Positions 25,085-32,431 of a DNA stretch of 32,734 nt are shown here, piece by piece. How positions within the stretch are numbered: position 1 is the stretch's first letter; each line of letters opens with the position of its first letter. Under the pieces are notes generated by a model. That model did no database searches and was not told the origin of the DNA. It saw only the letters and a program-made list of their open reading frames with translations. The translations under genes and the position numbers were made by a program. The stretch is from Arenicellales bacterium (GTDB taxonomy: Bacteria > Pseudomonadota > Gammaproteobacteria > Arenicellales > UBA868): NCBI GenBank assembly GCA_030754035.1, contig JASMBC010000011.1, forward strand, positions 1 through 32,734. Direction: 5' to 3'.

Positions 25085-25110
25085 CCCCGCCTCTGGCGGG
25101 GATTTTTTTT
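25085..25110 (+). terminator. Rho-independent terminator
   Basis: CCCCGCC (25085-25091) pairs perfectly with GGCGGGG (25095-25101) over a TCT loop and is followed by A and eight T. It ends the transcript of the 58-residue gene and isolates the M20 amidohydrolase downstream. A weaker hairpin, ACGCT-AAC-AGCGT (25055-25067), lies just before it. Confidence 0.9.
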
Positions 25111-25176
25111 GCGCTTCGTGCTGCCCGCTGGTGCACAATGGGGGTCTGTCGAAAATACGCGATACCCAGGAGAAAC

Positions 25177-26367
25177 ATGCCAATACAGCTGCTTCAGGAC
25201 GCACAGGCAATGCAGCAGCGCACCGTGGCGCTGCGCCGGGAAATCCACCGTCACCCTGAGCTCGGGTTGGACTTGCCCCGTACCCGTGCAGCGGTGCTTG
25301 AGTCACTGCAGGGCCTGGATCTTGAGCTGGCGCTGTCGGATACCACCAGCGGGATCGTGGCGACCCTGCACGGTGCCGAGCCGGGTCCTGCGGTGTTGCT
25401 GCGGGGCGACATGGATGCATTGCCGATGCCCGAAGATACCGGCCTGCCCTTTGCGTCTGAAGAAGCCGGATGTATGCACGCCTGCGGCCACGACGCACAC
25501 ACGGCAATGCTTGCAAGTGCTGCGCATCTTCTGCATGCGCACCGTGACCGCATAGCCGGCAGCGTGCGCTTTATGTTCCAGCCAGGCGAGGAAGGCCCAG
25601 GCGGCGCCAAGCCCATGCTCGATGAAGGCTTGCTGGATGCGGATGGTCCACCACAGGCGGTTTACGCACTGCACGTGGAGCCCGAGATGCCCTCTGGCAT
25701 GATTGCATGTCGCACCGGTGCGATTCTCGCTGCGGTCGACACGGTACTCGCTCGGTTGCAAGGCCGCGGCGGTCATGGCTCGATGCCGCACAATGCGATA
25801 GATCCAGTGCCTGTGGCCTGCGAAGTCGTCCAGGCCATACAGACCCTTATTACCCGGCGCTTCGATGTGTTTGATCCGGTGGTGGCAACGGTGGGTCGTA
25901 TCCAGTCGGGCACCACCAGCAATGTTATCCCGCAATTTGCGGAGCTCGACATCACGCTGCGGTCGCTGTCCGTGGATGCCCGCGCCCGGTTGGCTGAGGG
26001 TATAGAGCGCCTGGTCCGGCAGATTCCTGCAGCCCATGGCCTTGAGGTCACGCTGGACATCAACAAAGGCTACCCGCCCACGGTAAATCACGCCAGCGGT
26101 GAGCAGGCCGTGGCTCGTGCCGCACACAAGGTGCTAGGTGAAGATCGGTACCTGCAGGTGCCAACCCCGTGGATGGGAGCCGAGGATTTCTCTTACGTAC
26201 TCGAGCGTTTCCCCGGGGCGTTTGCCTTTATCGGCACCGCGCCGGATGATGGCCCCGCTGCCCCTTGCCATTCCAGCACAATGCGGGTCAACGAGGGTGC
26301 GTTTCCGGCCGGCGTTGCAATGTACGCAGCACTGGCACTGCAGGTGGTCTGCCCGGATTTCCTTTGA
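25177..26367 (+). CDS. M20-family amidohydrolase (hippurate-hydrolase-like)
   Basis: 396 residues from ATG 25177, which follows CAGGAGA; the frame is open further upstream but runs through the terminator. Family M20D hallmarks are REIHRHPELG, RGDMDALPM, HACGHDAHTAML (metal ligands Cys103 and His105), FQPGEEGPGG (Glu138-Glu139) and a late CHSSTMRVNE. The lid domain contains GGHGSMPHNAIDP. Members cleave N-acyl amino acids, for example hippurate or N-acetyl amino acids, in the cytoplasm using two metal ions. Substrate is not determined by sequence. It lies alone behind the terminator and has no signal peptide. Confidence 0.88.
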   Translation: MPIQLLQDAQAMQQRTVALRREIHRHPELGLDLPRTRAAVLESLQGLDLELALSDTTSGIVATLHGAEPGPAVLLRGDMDALPMPEDTGLPFASEEAGCMHACGHDAHTAMLASAAHLLHAHRDRIAGSVRFMFQPGEEGPGGAKPMLDEGLLDADGPPQAVYALHVEPEMPSGMIACRTGAILAAVDTVLARLQGRGGHGSMPHNAIDPVPVACEVVQAIQTLITRRFDVFDPVVATVGRIQSGTTSNVIPQFAELDITLRSLSVDARARLAEGIERLVRQIPAAHGLEVTLDINKGYPPTVNHASGEQAVARAAHKVLGEDRYLQVPTPWMGAEDFSYVLERFPGAFAFIGTAPDDGPAAPCHSSTMRVNEGAFPAGVAMYAALALQVVCPDFL

Positions 26368-26446
26368 AATTAAGGTTCTCGTGGTGTTCGGTTCTGCGCG
26401 AGCATGTTCTTGCATCGAGGGCTGATGCTTACATAGTCAGAAGGTG

Positions 26447-26476
26447 TTGACGGCCGGGCATTAATAAATGTGTAAT
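26447..26476 (+). promoter_or_regulatory. Possible promoter of the MocA-like gene
   Basis: TTGACG (26447-26452), 18 bases, then TGTAAT (26471-26476) in the 196-bp gap before the nucleotidyltransferase. A nearer TATAAC just before the gene is an alternative -10 without a clear -35. Confidence 0.4.
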
Positions 26477-26563
26477 CAAGTCTGGCCGCGTCAGTAGATC
26501 TGGCCGGGGGCGAGTTTATCCAGAATTGGAGAAGTGATGTTAATTGGGTATAACGGCTAAATA

Positions 26564-27151
26564 ATGTTGCCACCACGGATCGATGCATTGGTACTGGCAG
26601 CGGGCCGCTCGCTGCGTGCGGGAGGCCCCAACAAGTTATTGTTGCCTTGGCAGGGCAAGGCGGTTGCGGCTCACGCTGTTGATGCAGCGCTGGAATCCAA
26701 AGTTGGCACTGTGCACGTGGTCACCGGGCACGAACAGACCCCGTTGCGCGATGCACTTGATGGCCGCTCACTTAACTGGATATACAACCCCGACTACTGC
26801 GACGGCATGGGCGCATCAATCAGCGCCGGGGTATCACAATTGCCCGCGGATCTCGATGGTATGGTGCTGTGTCTGGCCGATATGCCATGGGTAAGCGCAG
26901 CACACATCAATCGTTTGCTTGAGGGCTTTTCGGCAGATGCTGTCCGGGTTGCCTGTTTTGGCAGCCGCCGGGGTCACCCGGTGCTGTTTCCGCGCGAGTG
27001 GTTCGGTGCATTAATGCAGCTCACGGGTGACGATATCGCACGCTGTCTTTTCGACAACCTTGCCGATGCTGTAGTCGAAGTCCCAATGGCTGATGATGCC
27101 GTGCTGCGTGATGTTGACCACAAGGAAGACCTGCTGCGCGTTTCAGCCTGA
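26564..27151 (+). CDS. MobA/MocA-like nucleotidyltransferase
   Basis: 195 residues. The nucleotide-binding start LVLAAGRSLRAGGPNKLLLP (9-28) is the LAAGxSxRxGxxNKLL pattern of MocA-type cytidylyl- or guanylyltransferases. NPDYCDGMGASISAGV, LADMPW (104-109), RGHPVLFPREWF and VLRDVDHKEDL follow in family order. MocA attaches CMP to molybdopterin for the xanthine-dehydrogenase-type cofactor. No molybdenum hydroxylase or XdhC gene lies beside it; the nearby MsrP uses unmodified molybdopterin and should not need MocA. It may therefore serve enzymes elsewhere or another nucleotidyl transfer. Confidence 0.8.
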   Translation: MLPPRIDALVLAAGRSLRAGGPNKLLLPWQGKAVAAHAVDAALESKVGTVHVVTGHEQTPLRDALDGRSLNWIYNPDYCDGMGASISAGVSQLPADLDGMVLCLADMPWVSAAHINRLLEGFSADAVRVACFGSRRGHPVLFPREWFGALMQLTGDDIARCLFDNLADAVVEVPMADDAVLRDVDHKEDLLRVSA

Positions 27152-27200
27152 GGGCAGGGCCATGCCCGCTCGGTATCACGAGCCACAACGAGTTCCGGGG

Positions 27201-28073
27201 TTACACCCGGGTCCACGAATCCCCGTTGCGCACCACCGCATAACCGGCCCAGGCTTTAAATTCATCCAGGCTGCTTTCCCCCGACCCACCGTCGTCGGTG
27301 CCGGCAATGATCTGGTAAGCAACGCGTGCGCTGTTATCGGTCGAGTAGTCGGCACTGACTTGGCGTACCTCCCAGTCGTGGCCGAATCCTCCGTTACTGA
27401 AGCAGTCCCCGGCCTGAATTTTGATGATTGGTTCTTTGTCAGAATGGCCTCTTGCCAGTTCGTAGATGCGCAGCAGATCATCTTCACTGATATCCATGAA
27501 AGTGTTGATTTTCGACAGCGCATAGGCAAGATCTGAGCGATCTACGCTGGGGGGTAGTGCTTTGCGGCGCTGCCAGTGCAGGCTTGCCGGGTAGCGCCGC
27601 CAGCGAAAAGGCAGGTTTAACAGCACGGCTACACCGATCAGGGTCAGCATATTCACCATCACGGGCGCCAGCACGAAGCTGTAGCCCAGATCGGTGATGA
27701 TGCTTCCGCCCAGCACTGCGGTCAGCGCGGTCGCACCGGCGGGCGGGTGAACACAGCGCCCCACGCTCATGACCAGAACGCACAGGCTGACCGCGATCGC
27801 GGCTGACATCGGTCCGGTGCCAAGCCATTTTGCGCAGGTCACGCCGATGAGGCCGCACAGTAAGTGACCGACAAGCACCGGCCAGGGCTGTGACAGCCGG
27901 CCGTGTGGTACGGTGAAAATAATGACGGTCGAAGCCCCGGCTGAGGCAACGATGAGCACATGGCTGCCACCGGGCATTGACCCGCTCACAGCAAAGACGA
28001 TCAACATCGCCACGAGGCTGCCCAGGATAGCCACGGTGCGTTCCAGTACTGTGACGGGGCGTGGGTTCGGCAC
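27201..28073 (-). CDS. HPP-family membrane protein, N-terminus probably frameshifted
   Basis: 290 residues from a GTG at 28073. The HPP domain has several transmembrane helices (AILGSLVAMLIVFAVSG, HVLIVASAGASTVIIFTVP, LVGHLLCGLIGV and others) with the namesake CVHPPAGATAL. A soluble C-terminal part of ~110 residues (ISEDDLLRIYELARGH ... GFGHDWEVRQV) is of unknown function. HPP proteins are predicted membrane transporters or sensors. The GTG start is doubtful: the missing N-terminal helix (ITALLRWLGAEPTP) is encoded in another frame from ATG 28140, and one base in a GGGG run at 28056-28059 would join them. The intact gene would span 27201-28140. Confidence 0.75.
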   Translation of the reverse strand: MPNPRPVTVLERTVAILGSLVAMLIVFAVSGSMPGGSHVLIVASAGASTVIIFTVPHGRLSQPWPVLVGHLLCGLIGVTCAKWLGTGPMSAAIAVSLCVLVMSVGRCVHPPAGATALTAVLGGSIITDLGYSFVLAPVMVNMLTLIGVAVLLNLPFRWRRYPASLHWQRRKALPPSVDRSDLAYALSKINTFMDISEDDLLRIYELARGHSDKEPIIKIQAGDCFSNGGFGHDWEVRQVSADYSTDNSARVAYQIIAGTDDGGSGESSLDEFKAWAGYAVVRNGDSWTRV

Positions 28074-28217
28074 CCAGCCAGCGCAGCAGCGCTGTTATGC
28101 GGCTCGGCTGGGGCGGTGCCACAGCGGGCTCAGAAGCCATGCCGAGTAGTTCCAGCAGACAAAAAAAGATCAGGCATGCGCCGAGTATCTACCGGGCGCA
28201 AGACTTGAAGCAAGCAA

Positions 28218-28261
28218 TTACCCGGCGGCAAAGACAGATGTCTGTCCCGCCCACCGGGTAA
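28218..28261 (-). terminator. Large stem-loop after the RRM gene
   Basis: TTACCCGG (28218-28225) and CCGGGTAA (28254-28261) close a 44-base structure with an inner GACAGA/TCTGTC hairpin. It begins 13 bases after the RRM gene stop on the minus strand. There is no T-run, so it may stabilise or only partly terminate the transcript. Confidence 0.45.
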
Positions 28262-28273
28262 CTGGGTCAGGTC

Positions 28274-28579
28274 TTAGTAGCGGTTTCCGCCACCGCCGTA
28301 ACCACCGCGGCCACCACCGCCACCACGGGGCCGTTCTTCGCGGGGTCGTGCTTTGTTGACAGTCAATGAGCGACCGCCGACATCACGGCCATTGAGTTCA
28401 TCAATAGCTTTTTGGCCGGCATCCTCACCGGACATTTCAACAAAACCGAATCCTTTGGAGCGGCCAGTGTCTCTGTCCATGATGAGTTTTGCACTGCTGA
28501 CATCGCCAAACTCGGCAAACATTGCGTTAAGGTCTTCCTCGGTCACGCTATACGATAGATTTCCAACATAGATATTCAT
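28274..28579 (-). CDS. Glycine-rich RRM RNA-binding protein
   Basis: 101 residues. A single RNA-recognition motif (2-78) has RNP2 IYVGNL and RNP1 KGFGFVEM, followed by RPREERPRGGG and a tail of glycine and arginine ending GGGGNRY. Such small proteins occur in cyanobacteria and many proteobacteria and bind single-stranded RNA; cyanobacterial members are often cold-induced. The gene is preceded by a long, hairpin-rich region (28580-28935), suggesting a structured 5' leader. Targets are unknown. Confidence 0.93.
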   Translation of the reverse strand: MNIYVGNLSYSVTEEDLNAMFAEFGDVSSAKLIMDRDTGRSKGFGFVEMSGEDAGQKAIDELNGRDVGGRSLTVNKARPREERPRGGGGGRGGYGGGGNRY

Positions 28580-28935
28580 AAATCAAAAAAGTCTCTTGTA
28601 GGTCAGGAAAATGCCCGGGACGCTGGGATAAAACCCATTGCTAAGGGCGGATAAAATGAATGGATACGGGAGGCGAAGTGAAGAAACTGGATTGGGTTTT
28701 TTGAGAACTTTCAGCAGATCTACAGGTATTCACCTGTAGCCATTCGGTCAAAAGGCCAAGTATTTTGGCCACTTGAGTTGAACACTAACCTAGCAAAAAC
28801 CATAAAGCAATCATTATTTTTTTCTCAGAACACCTGTTTTCCAAGGTCTTGCGCTCAATATTGACCTTGCCCTGATGGACAATCTGTCACCCTCATGGAC
28901 CGACCGCCCGGCGATAATGACAGGATCGTTTTTGC
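28580..28935. other. Divergent RRM / msrP region with two hairpins
   Basis: This 356-bp gap holds the promoters of both flanking genes; no gene was recognised. CTACAGGT and ACCTGTAG (28720-28739, loop ATTC) form a perfect eight-base stem. GGCCAA and TTGGCC (28754-28770) form a six-base stem followed, on the minus strand, by TTTT. Both would lie in the RRM transcript leader if transcription starts near 28850, where A/T-rich sequence occurs. No unambiguous promoter was found on either strand. Confidence 0.45.
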
Positions 28936-29910
28936 GTGCAATCAAAATTGATCCGTATTACTGACCAAACCGCTTATCGCCGCCGGCGTTTTATCGCTGG
29001 CGCGCTGGGGCTTTGTACCCTGGGAGGGTTTGGGGCACTACGCTATGGTCAGCACTGGCCTCGGTCCGAGGCCAGTGCTGATAAGGCACCGGTACCCGCC
29101 GTGGTGGAAGCCGATGCAGCTGTTCTTCACAATGCGGGCAAACGGTTAACCAGCAAGCACGCGGCGACTCACTACAACAACGCTTACGAGTTTGGCTGGA
29201 ACAAGGCCGACCCCTACCGTGAGTCCGGTGCGTTCCAGATGACACCCTGGGCGGTCAGTTTCGACGGGCTGTGTGCCAAGCCCGGCACATTCGATATCGA
29301 CGAGTTGATGGGCATGCCTTTCAGTCATCTTGAGGAGCGGGTTTACGATTTTCGCTGCGTTGAAGCCTGGTCGATGGTGATTCCTTACAACGGCCGGCCG
29401 CTGCGTGACATCATCCGCGCAGTTGAACCGCTAGGGTCGGCGCGTTACGTTGCCTTTACCAGTGTCTTGCGTCCCAAAGAGATGCCAGGCCAGGCATCGG
29501 CCTTTGGCACCTTGGATTGGCCCTACGTGGAAGCGCTGACTATTAAAGAGGCTATGCATCCGCTGACCTTTGCCACTTTTGGTGTTTACGGTGATCGCGA
29601 ACTGCCCCAGAACGGATTGCCTTTTCGTATCACTGTTCCGTGGAAGTACGGCTTTAAGTCGCCCAAGTTTATTGTTCGCATCACCTTCACTGAAGAGCGC
29701 CCAATGGCAACCTGGAATGTGGAAAATCCCAAAGAGTATGGCTGGTTCAGCAACGTCTACCCGGATATTTCCCATCCGCGCTGGAGCCAGGCAACCGAGC
29801 GGCGCATCTGGGATGACGGTGAGATCGAGCGTATCCCCTCAAGGCCGTACAACGGGTATGCTGACCAGGTAGCGCAGTTGTACCCAGGATCGGTGCAGCA
29901 GTACCGTTGA
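28936..29910 (+). CDS. msrP: Protein-methionine-sulfoxide reductase catalytic subunit MsrP
   Basis: 324 residues from GTG 28936. A twin-arginine signal (AYRRRRFIAGALGL, about 13-26) sends the folded protein to the periplasm. The sulfite-oxidase-type domain has the molybdenum ligand Cys141 in YDFRCVEAWSMVIPYNG. GLPFRITVPWKYGFKSPKFI also matches MsrP/YedY. The enzyme reduces methionine sulfoxide in periplasmic proteins, using electrons from the membrane partner MsrQ, whose gene overlaps the stop. The divergent gap upstream shows no clear regulator site. The extra arginines give RRRR rather than the usual SRRxF. Confidence 0.95.
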   Translation: MQSKLIRITDQTAYRRRRFIAGALGLCTLGGFGALRYGQHWPRSEASADKAPVPAVVEADAAVLHNAGKRLTSKHAATHYNNAYEFGWNKADPYRESGAFQMTPWAVSFDGLCAKPGTFDIDELMGMPFSHLEERVYDFRCVEAWSMVIPYNGRPLRDIIRAVEPLGSARYVAFTSVLRPKEMPGQASAFGTLDWPYVEALTIKEAMHPLTFATFGVYGDRELPQNGLPFRITVPWKYGFKSPKFIVRITFTEERPMATWNVENPKEYGWFSNVYPDISHPRWSQATERRIWDDGEIERIPSRPYNGYADQVAQLYPGSVQQYR

Positions 29911-30476
29911 TTCGCCTTGCCGCACACCTGCTCTTGGCAACCCCGGCGGTTGTTCTGGCGCTGGCCTGGCAGGGGCGGGCGCTGGGGGTAGATCCACAAA
30001 AATCCCTGATCTTCGAAAGCGGAATCTGGACGTTCAACCTGCTGTTACTGGTGTTGTTTTTGCCACGCGTGGCACGCTGGGCACATTGGCCGACGCTGCT
30101 ACGCTACCGGCGCGCTGTCGGCTTGTGGGCTTTTACCTATGCCAGCGCGCATTTTTTGTTCTTTCTTTCTTTTTTGCTGGGTTGGGATTTTCCCCGGCTC
30201 GCCGAAGAGATTGTCAAGCGACCGTATGTGTTGCTGGGCTTTTCGGCCTGGCTGACCCTGTTTACACTGGCGTTGACCTCAACGCGTGGTGCGATGCGCC
30301 GATTGGGCCGTCACTGGAAGCGCCTGCACAGCACGGTCTACATCGCTTTGGCCCTGGTAGCGGTGCATTACCTGCTGATGATCCGAAGTGATTGGGCGTG
30401 GCCGGTCAGTTATGCATCTTTGGCACTTTTGATGCTGGTGCTTCGGCTGCGTCGCGGCAACCCGGCGCGCAGCTGA
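29907..30476 (+). CDS. msrQ: Haem-binding membrane subunit MsrQ
   Basis: 189 residues from a TTG that overlaps the msrP stop by four bases, indicating translational coupling. Six hydrophobic helices are visible. The YRRAVGLWAFTYASAHFLFF segment and a later LHSTVYIALALVAVHYLLM carry the histidines expected to bind haem b. MsrQ takes electrons from flavin or quinol in the inner membrane and passes them to periplasmic MsrP for methionine sulfoxide repair. The end lies two bases from the convergent enoyl-CoA hydratase stop. Confidence 0.93.
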   Translation: MIRLAAHLLLATPAVVLALAWQGRALGVDPQKSLIFESGIWTFNLLLLVLFLPRVARWAHWPTLLRYRRAVGLWAFTYASAHFLFFLSFLLGWDFPRLAEEIVKRPYVLLGFSAWLTLFTLALTSTRGAMRRLGRHWKRLHSTVYIALALVAVHYLLMIRSDWAWPVSYASLALLMLVLRLRRGNPARS

Positions 30477-30477
30477 T

Positions 30478-31233
30478 TCAGCCGAGTCGGTCACGCGCCC
30501 GCTGTGCCGAATCCGGATCAAGAAAACCTTTTAATGTGGCTTGGGTTTCGATCGCCATCGCGCCCTCAAGATCAGTATCGGCCGCCTCGCGCAATGCCTG
30601 CTTAAGATCACCTACCGGTTCGGGTGGCAAAGCTGCAATACGTTGCGCCAGTGCGCGGGCTTCATCATCGACCGCACTCGGATCAACCACCTGCCAGTCA
30701 AAACCCAGTTCGGCTGCGTCATTCGCTGAGTATTGTTCGCCGAGCAGGATCAGTCGTCGGGCTTTTTGCAATCCGATCTGCTGTGCCAGCAGTCGGGTCA
30801 CAGCGCCGGTGACAAAAATGCCCAGCGAGATCTCAGGAAAGAAATACCGCGTATCGCGCGACATGACGACGAAGTCACAGTTGATCACCCACTCGAGTCC
30901 GCCACCCACCGCCCAGCCGTGGATTGCACCGATGACCATCTTGCGGTTAAGGCACAGGGCGCGGGTCACATCCTGGATGCGCTCGATGTAGGCACGAGTC
31001 TCGGTCTCGGTGCCCACCTGGCTGTCAAACTCTTTAAGATCATCGCCCGCGCAAAAGGCCCGCCCGGCGCCGCGCAGGATAATGACATGCACGGCCGGGT
31101 CGGCGTTGGCCTGGTGCAGCACCGCCGCAAACGCTTGCAGCAGTTGCGGGTTGATGGCATTAAGCCGATCCGGCCGGTTCAGGGTCACGGTGGCGACGGC
31201 ATCAGCAACTTCGTACAACACGGTATCGTTCAT
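30478..31233 (-). CDS. Enoyl-CoA hydratase/isomerase-family protein
   Basis: 251 residues of the crotonase fold. The oxyanion regions are AFCAGDDLKEF and HGWAVGGGLEW; the latter has Glu114, matching catalytic Glu144 of rat hydratase, and Glu134 in FPEISLG matches Glu164. Both acids suggest a true hydratase, though GIFVTGAVTRLL departs from the usual GxxPGxGGTQRL. It would hydrate a 2-enoyl-CoA in fatty-acid or aromatic-acid degradation. Neighbours on the same strand are a GST fusion and a phenylacetate-CoA-ligase-like gene, which hints at aromatic acyl-CoA breakdown. The gap to the GST gene is 245 bp, so co-transcription is uncertain. Confidence 0.88.
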   Translation of the reverse strand: MNDTVLYEVADAVATVTLNRPDRLNAINPQLLQAFAAVLHQANADPAVHVIILRGAGRAFCAGDDLKEFDSQVGTETETRAYIERIQDVTRALCLNRKMVIGAIHGWAVGGGLEWVINCDFVVMSRDTRYFFPEISLGIFVTGAVTRLLAQQIGLQKARRLILLGEQYSANDAAELGFDWQVVDPSAVDDEARALAQRIAALPPEPVGDLKQALREAADTDLEGAMAIETQATLKGFLDPDSAQRARDRLG

Positions 31234-31478
31234 AGCGTGTTCATAGGGTTAGCGTCAAAATGGGGTATCGCAAAGCGTACTCGATTCATACCGGCACTGT
31301 TGTGATCGCGTGCATATGATTCGACAAGTTTAATTGAATTACTCAGCGCCAGGTTTTGGCTATGACTTATTAGATCGACCGTTTGAATAGAGGGGCAATC
31401 GAATCGATGACGTCCCATGTCTTCGCGTGGTGCCTTGCGCCGCGGGCACAGGGTATGACGCAAGAGAGATTCCGTGCC

Positions 31479-32405
31479 TTATGCGTACCCGTTATCCAAA
31501 AATACTTTTGCTATCTTCGGCCGTTTGAGCAGTTCTAAATAATTGTGCTGAATGTTCGGATAATCTGCTTTTTGTAGTGATCCGTTTTCAAGATCCGGAT
31601 TCCAATCGAAAAGCATATTCAGATAAATGTCCGGAGTGCTGGGATCATTTCCCAAGAAGAAGGGTCCGTCCTGCTGTTTCAGCGATGTTTCGAGGAAATC
31701 CAGAATCCCCTGCAACCGGGCCGATGCAGACGTGTTAACACCATCCGCATCTGTAGCCGTCGTGTATCGGTCGCTGTAGATTTTCAGCAGCATCGTCTCT
31801 TGCAGGGTATTGGTCAGATAGACCATCCACTGAAGGTATTTCGCCCGGTCGGGAGAACCGATGGCGGGCGCTAAACCGCTTTCTGGATGCTTGTCCGCAA
31901 GGTAAAGACAGATCGCTGCCGACTCAATGATTACCTCGCCGTTGTCGATCAAAGTGGGGATGCGGCCATGAGGGTTAAGTTTGAGATATGCCGGGTCACG
32001 TTCTACATCCTGGGCAATATCAATCTCAACAAACTCATAGGGCTGGCCTGCCTGGGCCAACACACATTGCGGGGCAAGGCTTGCGGCCCCCAGTGTCCCA
32101 AATAATTTATACCGGCCTGCTTGATTTTCTTCATCGATCAGCAGGTTATCGTGCACCTGTGTCAGGACGGATATCCAATCGGCCAATACGTCGATCTGTC
32201 CTACCCGCCCCAGGCGACTCCAGACCGGGAACTGGATGTCTATCTCGATGCTCCCCTGCGTTGCGTCAGGGTCGACCAGCAGTGTCCCGACGTCCTGGTA
32301 ATCTGGCTCGTGGCTTCCCTCACGGTATATCTTGAGGATCGCATCGATCTCCGCCGTTTGTGCTTCGGTGAGATCACTCAGGTCTCTCGTTCTGTCTTCG
32401 CTCAT
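31479..32405 (-). CDS. Glutathione S-transferase with N-terminal extension
   Basis: 308 residues. The thioredoxin-like GST N-domain is at about 99-175, with RIPTL (cis-Pro150) and ESAAI (Glu161-Ser162) for glutathione binding. The helical C-domain is at about 183-305. Ahead of it are ~95 residues (LTEAQTAEIDAILKIYREG ... FPVWSRLGRVGQIDVLADWI) that are acidic, predicted mixed helix and strand, and belong to no domain I recognise. The GST likely conjugates or isomerises an electrophile, possibly an aromatic intermediate. It starts 26 bases after the stop of the phenylacetate-CoA-ligase-like gene, so they are probably one operon. Confidence 0.85.
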   Translation of the reverse strand: MSEDRTRDLSDLTEAQTAEIDAILKIYREGSHEPDYQDVGTLLVDPDATQGSIEIDIQFPVWSRLGRVGQIDVLADWISVLTQVHDNLLIDEENQAGRYKLFGTLGAASLAPQCVLAQAGQPYEFVEIDIAQDVERDPAYLKLNPHGRIPTLIDNGEVIIESAAICLYLADKHPESGLAPAIGSPDRAKYLQWMVYLTNTLQETMLLKIYSDRYTTATDADGVNTSASARLQGILDFLETSLKQQDGPFFLGNDPSTPDIYLNMLFDWNPDLENGSLQKADYPNIQHNYLELLKRPKIAKVFLDNGYA

Positions 32406-32431
32406 TTCTTATCCTGTTTTTATCCCATACA

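Noticed and set aside
27484-28140. 218-codon minus frame from ATG 28140 as a full gene
   Set aside because: Only its first ~30 codons look like HPP protein; the rest is an Arg/Cys-rich shadow of the true HPP frame. Treated as a frameshifted N-terminus instead.
31230-31463. 77-codon minus frame whose TGA overlaps the enoyl-CoA hydratase ATG
   Set aside because: The ATGA overlap looked like coupling, but the residue pattern resembles no protein family and no ribosome site precedes it. The overlap is probably chance.
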